Shown: one piece after another, positions 62,016-64,000 of the stretch
Numbering within the stretch: position 1 is the stretch's first letter
Layout of the letters: every line of letters begins with the position of its first letter
Position numbers and translations under genes: made by a program
Assembly (NCBI RefSeq): GCF_019704135.1
Contig: NZ_AP024355.1
Coordinates: 3,541,034 to 3,605,033 of the forward strand
DNA: 64,000 nucleotides
Reading direction: 5' to 3'
Source: Desulfuromonas versatilis
GTDB taxonomy: Bacteria > Desulfobacterota > Desulfuromonadia > Desulfuromonadales > NIT-T3
The notes under the pieces: generated by a model
Told to the model about the DNA's origin: nothing
The model's database searches: none
The model's input: only the letters and a program-made list of their open reading frames with translations

Positions 62016-62054
62016 GCTGCGGCCCGGTTCGCATCCCCCGAGCAGGGCAGTCAC

Positions 62055-63203
62055 TCAGCGCCCCTTCAGGTATTTCTCCAGCCTTTCGGTGGCCTCGCGC
62101 AGCTTTTCCATGGAATTGGCGTAGGAGAAGCGCAGGTAGCCCTCGGCGCCGGGGCCGAAATCGATGCCCGGGGTGACGGCGACCCCGGTCTGCTCGAGGA
62201 TCTCGCGGGACAGGGCCAGCGAATCGCTCCCCAGGTGGCGGGCGTCGGCCAGCACGTAGAAGGCGCCGACAGGCTCGAAGCCGATCCCCAGGCCGAGCTG
62301 GCGCAGCCGCTCCACCAAAAAGCGCCGGCGCCGGTCGTAGGCTTCGCGCATCTTCTGCAGGTCGGCGTCGCAGCGGGTCAGCGCGGCGATGCCGGCGCGC
62401 TGCACGAAGTTGTTGGCGCAGATCAGGAAGTTCTGGTGCAGGCTCTGCAGGGCGCGCATGCAGCCCGGCGGCGAGATCAGGTAGCCGAGCCGCCAGCCGG
62501 TCATGGCGTAGGCCTTGGAGAAGCCGCCCAGCACGAAGGCCTCGGGGGTGAATTCGAGGATGCTGCGCTCCTCGCCGGCGTAGGTCAGGCCGTGGTAGAT
62601 CTCGTCGGAGATCACCGGCACCGGCAGCTGGGCCAGCTCTTCGAGCCAGGCCGTGGGCATCACCGAGCCGGCCGGGTTGGAGGGGGAGTTGATCAGCACC
62701 CCGCGGCTGCGGGGGCTGAGCATGGCGCGGACCTGTTCGGGGCGGGGCTGGAAGCCGTCCTGTTCGCGGGTGCGCAAAAACCGCGGCACCCCGCCGGGGA
62801 AGCGGATGAAATTGGCGTAGCAGGCGTAGCCGGGGTCGGAGAGGATGATCTCGTCCCCCTCTTCGAGCAGCGCGGCGAACAGCAGCAGCATCAGCGGGCT
62901 GGTCCCCGAGGAGACCAGCACCTGGGCCGGGTCGATCTCGACCTGGTAGCGGCGCCGGTAGAAGCGGGCGATCTCCTGGCGCAGCTCCAGCAGCCCCAGG
63001 GAGTGGGTATAGGAGGTCGCCCCGCCCCGGATCGCCGACACGACCTCCTCGGTCACCACCTCCGGAGTGGGAAAGTCGGGCTCGCCGAGGCACAGATAGA
63101 TGATGTCCCGGCCTTGGGCCTCGAGTTCCTTGGCCCTCTCCATGAGTTCCATGGCCAGAAACGGCTTGACCTCCCGGGCCCGCCGGGAAACAGGGATCGC
63201 CAT
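62055..63203 (-). CDS. Pyridoxal-phosphate aminotransferase, class I/II
   Basis: 382 residues from ATG 63203 (GGAGG six bases ahead; an in-frame ATG two codons earlier lies too close to that site). Fold-type I aminotransferase with the Lys of GGFSKAYAMTGWRLG as Schiff base, 'NSPSNPAGSV', 'DEIYHGLTY' and C-terminal Arg 'YLRFSYANSMEKL' for the substrate carboxylate. Aspartate/aromatic amino-acid type, amino donor not defined. It precedes aroF on the same strand with a 146-base gap containing the GATC hairpin, so both may serve aromatic amino-acid synthesis. Confidence 0.9.
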   Translation of the reverse strand: MAIPVSRRAREVKPFLAMELMERAKELEAQGRDIIYLCLGEPDFPTPEVVTEEVVSAIRGGATSYTHSLGLLELRQEIARFYRRRYQVEIDPAQVLVSSGTSPLMLLLFAALLEEGDEIILSDPGYACYANFIRFPGGVPRFLRTREQDGFQPRPEQVRAMLSPRSRGVLINSPSNPAGSVMPTAWLEELAQLPVPVISDEIYHGLTYAGEERSILEFTPEAFVLGGFSKAYAMTGWRLGYLISPPGCMRALQSLHQNFLICANNFVQRAGIAALTRCDADLQKMREAYDRRRRFLVERLRQLGLGIGFEPVGAFYVLADARHLGSDSLALSREILEQTGVAVTPGIDFGPGAEGYLRFSYANSMEKLREATERLEKYLKGR

Positions 63204-63426
63204 CAGCATCCTCCATCGTCTGCCAGGATAAACAGGCATCAAGAGTAGCCCCGGCCGATCCAGAATTCAACCACTTTCGCAATCATCTTTTTCCACCGGC
63301 TTTTGCATCTGCGGCTTTGCCTCGGGAAAAATTTTCCTGTATCCTGAGTCCTGCTGCCAGCCAGCCTGTGAATGGATTTTGCCCCGGCACCTGCCGGGGG
63401 ATATTGCCGAAAGGAGCTTCACCCCT

Positions 63427-63753
63427 ATGAACCTGAAGAGTTTTGCGGCCGTCTTCGCAGCGGCCGGACTGACCCTGGCGCTCGCCGGGACGGCAAACGC
63501 CGTCGATAACGAGGCCCGTGCGCGGGAACTGATCAACGCCCTCGGCTGCAAAGGGTGCCACCAGTTCAACGGCGAGGGCGGCAACCTGGGCCCGGCCCTT
63601 GACCAGGTCGGCGCCCGCCTGACCAGCGGCCAGCTGCGCGCCAAGCTGGTCGACCCCAAGGCCAGCGTGCCGACCTCCATCATGCCCTCCTTCAGCCACA
63701 TGGCCGAGGAAGACCTCAAGGTCCTCACCGAGTACCTGGCCGGCCTCAAGTAA
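63427..63753 (+). CDS. Monoheme cytochrome c
   Basis: 108 residues. Signal peptide (cleavage ANA-VDN), haem-binding CKGCH with Cys41, Cys44 and His45, and a likely distal Met in SIMPSF near residue 90. Small soluble class-I c-type cytochrome of the periplasm. AAAGGAG lies ahead of the ATG. Single gene, divergent from the aminotransferase, followed by a GC-rich hairpin. Electron partners unknown. Confidence 0.9.
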   Translation: MNLKSFAAVFAAAGLTLALAGTANAVDNEARARELINALGCKGCHQFNGEGGNLGPALDQVGARLTSGQLRAKLVDPKASVPTSIMPSFSHMAEEDLKVLTEYLAGLK

Positions 63754-63759
63754 CCCCTT

Positions 63760-63791
63760 GCCGGGCCGGGGGAAACCACCCCCGGCCCGGC
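63760..63791 (+). terminator. GC-rich hairpin after cytochrome c gene
   Basis: Perfect 13-pair stem GCCGGGCCGGGGG / CCCCCGGCCCGGC with six-base loop, seven bases after the stop. No T run, so termination is uncertain. Confidence 0.55.
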
Positions 63792-63862
63792 CCGCTCGCG
63801 GTTGCACAATTCCGCGGTTCGTGGTACTTTCCGCGCCGAAATTCCCAGGAGGAACCCGCACC

Positions 63863-64000
63863 ATGACCCAGCGGATGCTTGAAATCACGTCCCCCAACTT
63901 CATCCCCGAGGAGCGTCTCGCAGAAATCGACGATTTGCGAACCCTCTTCGGCAACGACCGCCCCCTCGTCCTGGAGATCGGCTGCGGCATCGGCGATTTC
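63863..64000 (+). CDS. trmB: tRNA (guanine-N7)-methyltransferase, partial (cut by window end)
   Basis: First 46 codons only. AGGAGG lies seven bases before the ATG. The opening ends in 'PLVLEIGCGIGDF', the SAM-binding motif I of TrmB (LEIGCGxGxF), which methylates G46 of tRNA. The short N terminus before motif I fits bacterial TrmB. The rest is outside the window, so the assignment rests on this stretch. Confidence 0.75.
   Translation, partial: MTQRMLEITSPNFIPEERLAEIDDLRTLFGNDRPLVLEIGCGIGDF

Noticed and set aside
60898-63282. One 794-codon open frame on the minus strand covering aroF and most of the aminotransferase gene
   Set aside because: Only the last 336 codons have DAHP-synthase sequence and a proper ribosome site at 61908; the rest is a high-GC shadow frame of the aminotransferase gene, which reads in another frame with full family motifs.

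Overview
The window looks like chromosome of a high-GC, metal- or electrode-respiring member of the Desulfuromonadales (Desulfobacterota; relatives of Geobacter and Desulfuromonas). The main evidence is a ten-gene minus-strand cluster at 25.0-35.9 kb. It matches in order and content the extracellular electron-transfer locus called extHIJKLMNOPQS in Geobacter sulfurreducens; that match is from memory of gene order, not a search. The cluster encodes a rhodanese lipoprotein, a porin, a small periplasmic protein, a pentaheme cytochrome interrupted by an in-frame UGA, 12-heme and 10-heme cytochromes, and a Rieske/cytochrome b6/subunit IV/tetraheme quinol-oxidising complex. PilZ and HDOD proteins and an ECF sigma factor fit the same group.

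Layout. (1) 0.8-13.7 kb: a minus-strand operon of four genes for very large exported proteins: a transglutaminase-fold protein, an AT-rich membrane/zinc-ribbon protein, an alpha/alpha-toroid plus nine carboxypeptidase-regulatory-like domains, and a beta-propeller with five fibronectin-like repeats. The abrupt AT-rich segment at about 9.7-11.0 kb suggests an exchangeable cassette. (2) 14.3-18.7 kb: a PfpI/DJ-1 protein, an ECF sigma/membrane-protein pair divergent from a DUF6448 gene, an aldo/keto reductase and a DUF547 protein. (3) 18.7-24.3 kb: E1alpha, E1beta and E2 of a 2-oxoacid dehydrogenase, a release-factor-like gene, an ACT-domain regulator and peptide deformylase. (4) 24.3-37.1 kb: the ext-like island, bracketed by two paralogous TetR regulators. 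(5) 37.2-47.7 kb: haem biosynthesis (protoporphyrinogen oxidase, ferrochelatase, uroporphyrinogen decarboxylase, an AhbC/NirJ-like radical SAM enzyme) interleaved with a MarR/MFS pair, a PA2779/PA2778-type operon and a DnaJ-class chaperone. (6) 48-64 kb: mostly housekeeping: nitronate monooxygenase-like enzyme, a two-component system, a mini siroheme reductase, quinone oxidoreductase, cupins, aroK, mltA, priA, flavodiiron protein, aroF, aminotransferase, monohaem cytochrome c and the start of trmB.

How it fits together. The haem genes could supply the cofactor demand of the cytochrome island, whose 32 CxxCH motifs, Rieske centre and b6-type haems would move electrons from the quinol pool through the periplasm to a porin-cytochrome outer-membrane conduit. 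The strongest unusual signals are: the pentaheme gene reads through an in-frame UGA that is followed by a hairpin with an apical GGU at the position expected of a bacterial SECIS; the ECF sigma gene and its divergent neighbour carry mirror-image promoters TGTCACA-N16-CGT; and intergenic regions carry arrays of one degenerate heptamer family (ACNCNTN). No tRNA, rRNA, CRISPR array or insertion sequence was recognised.
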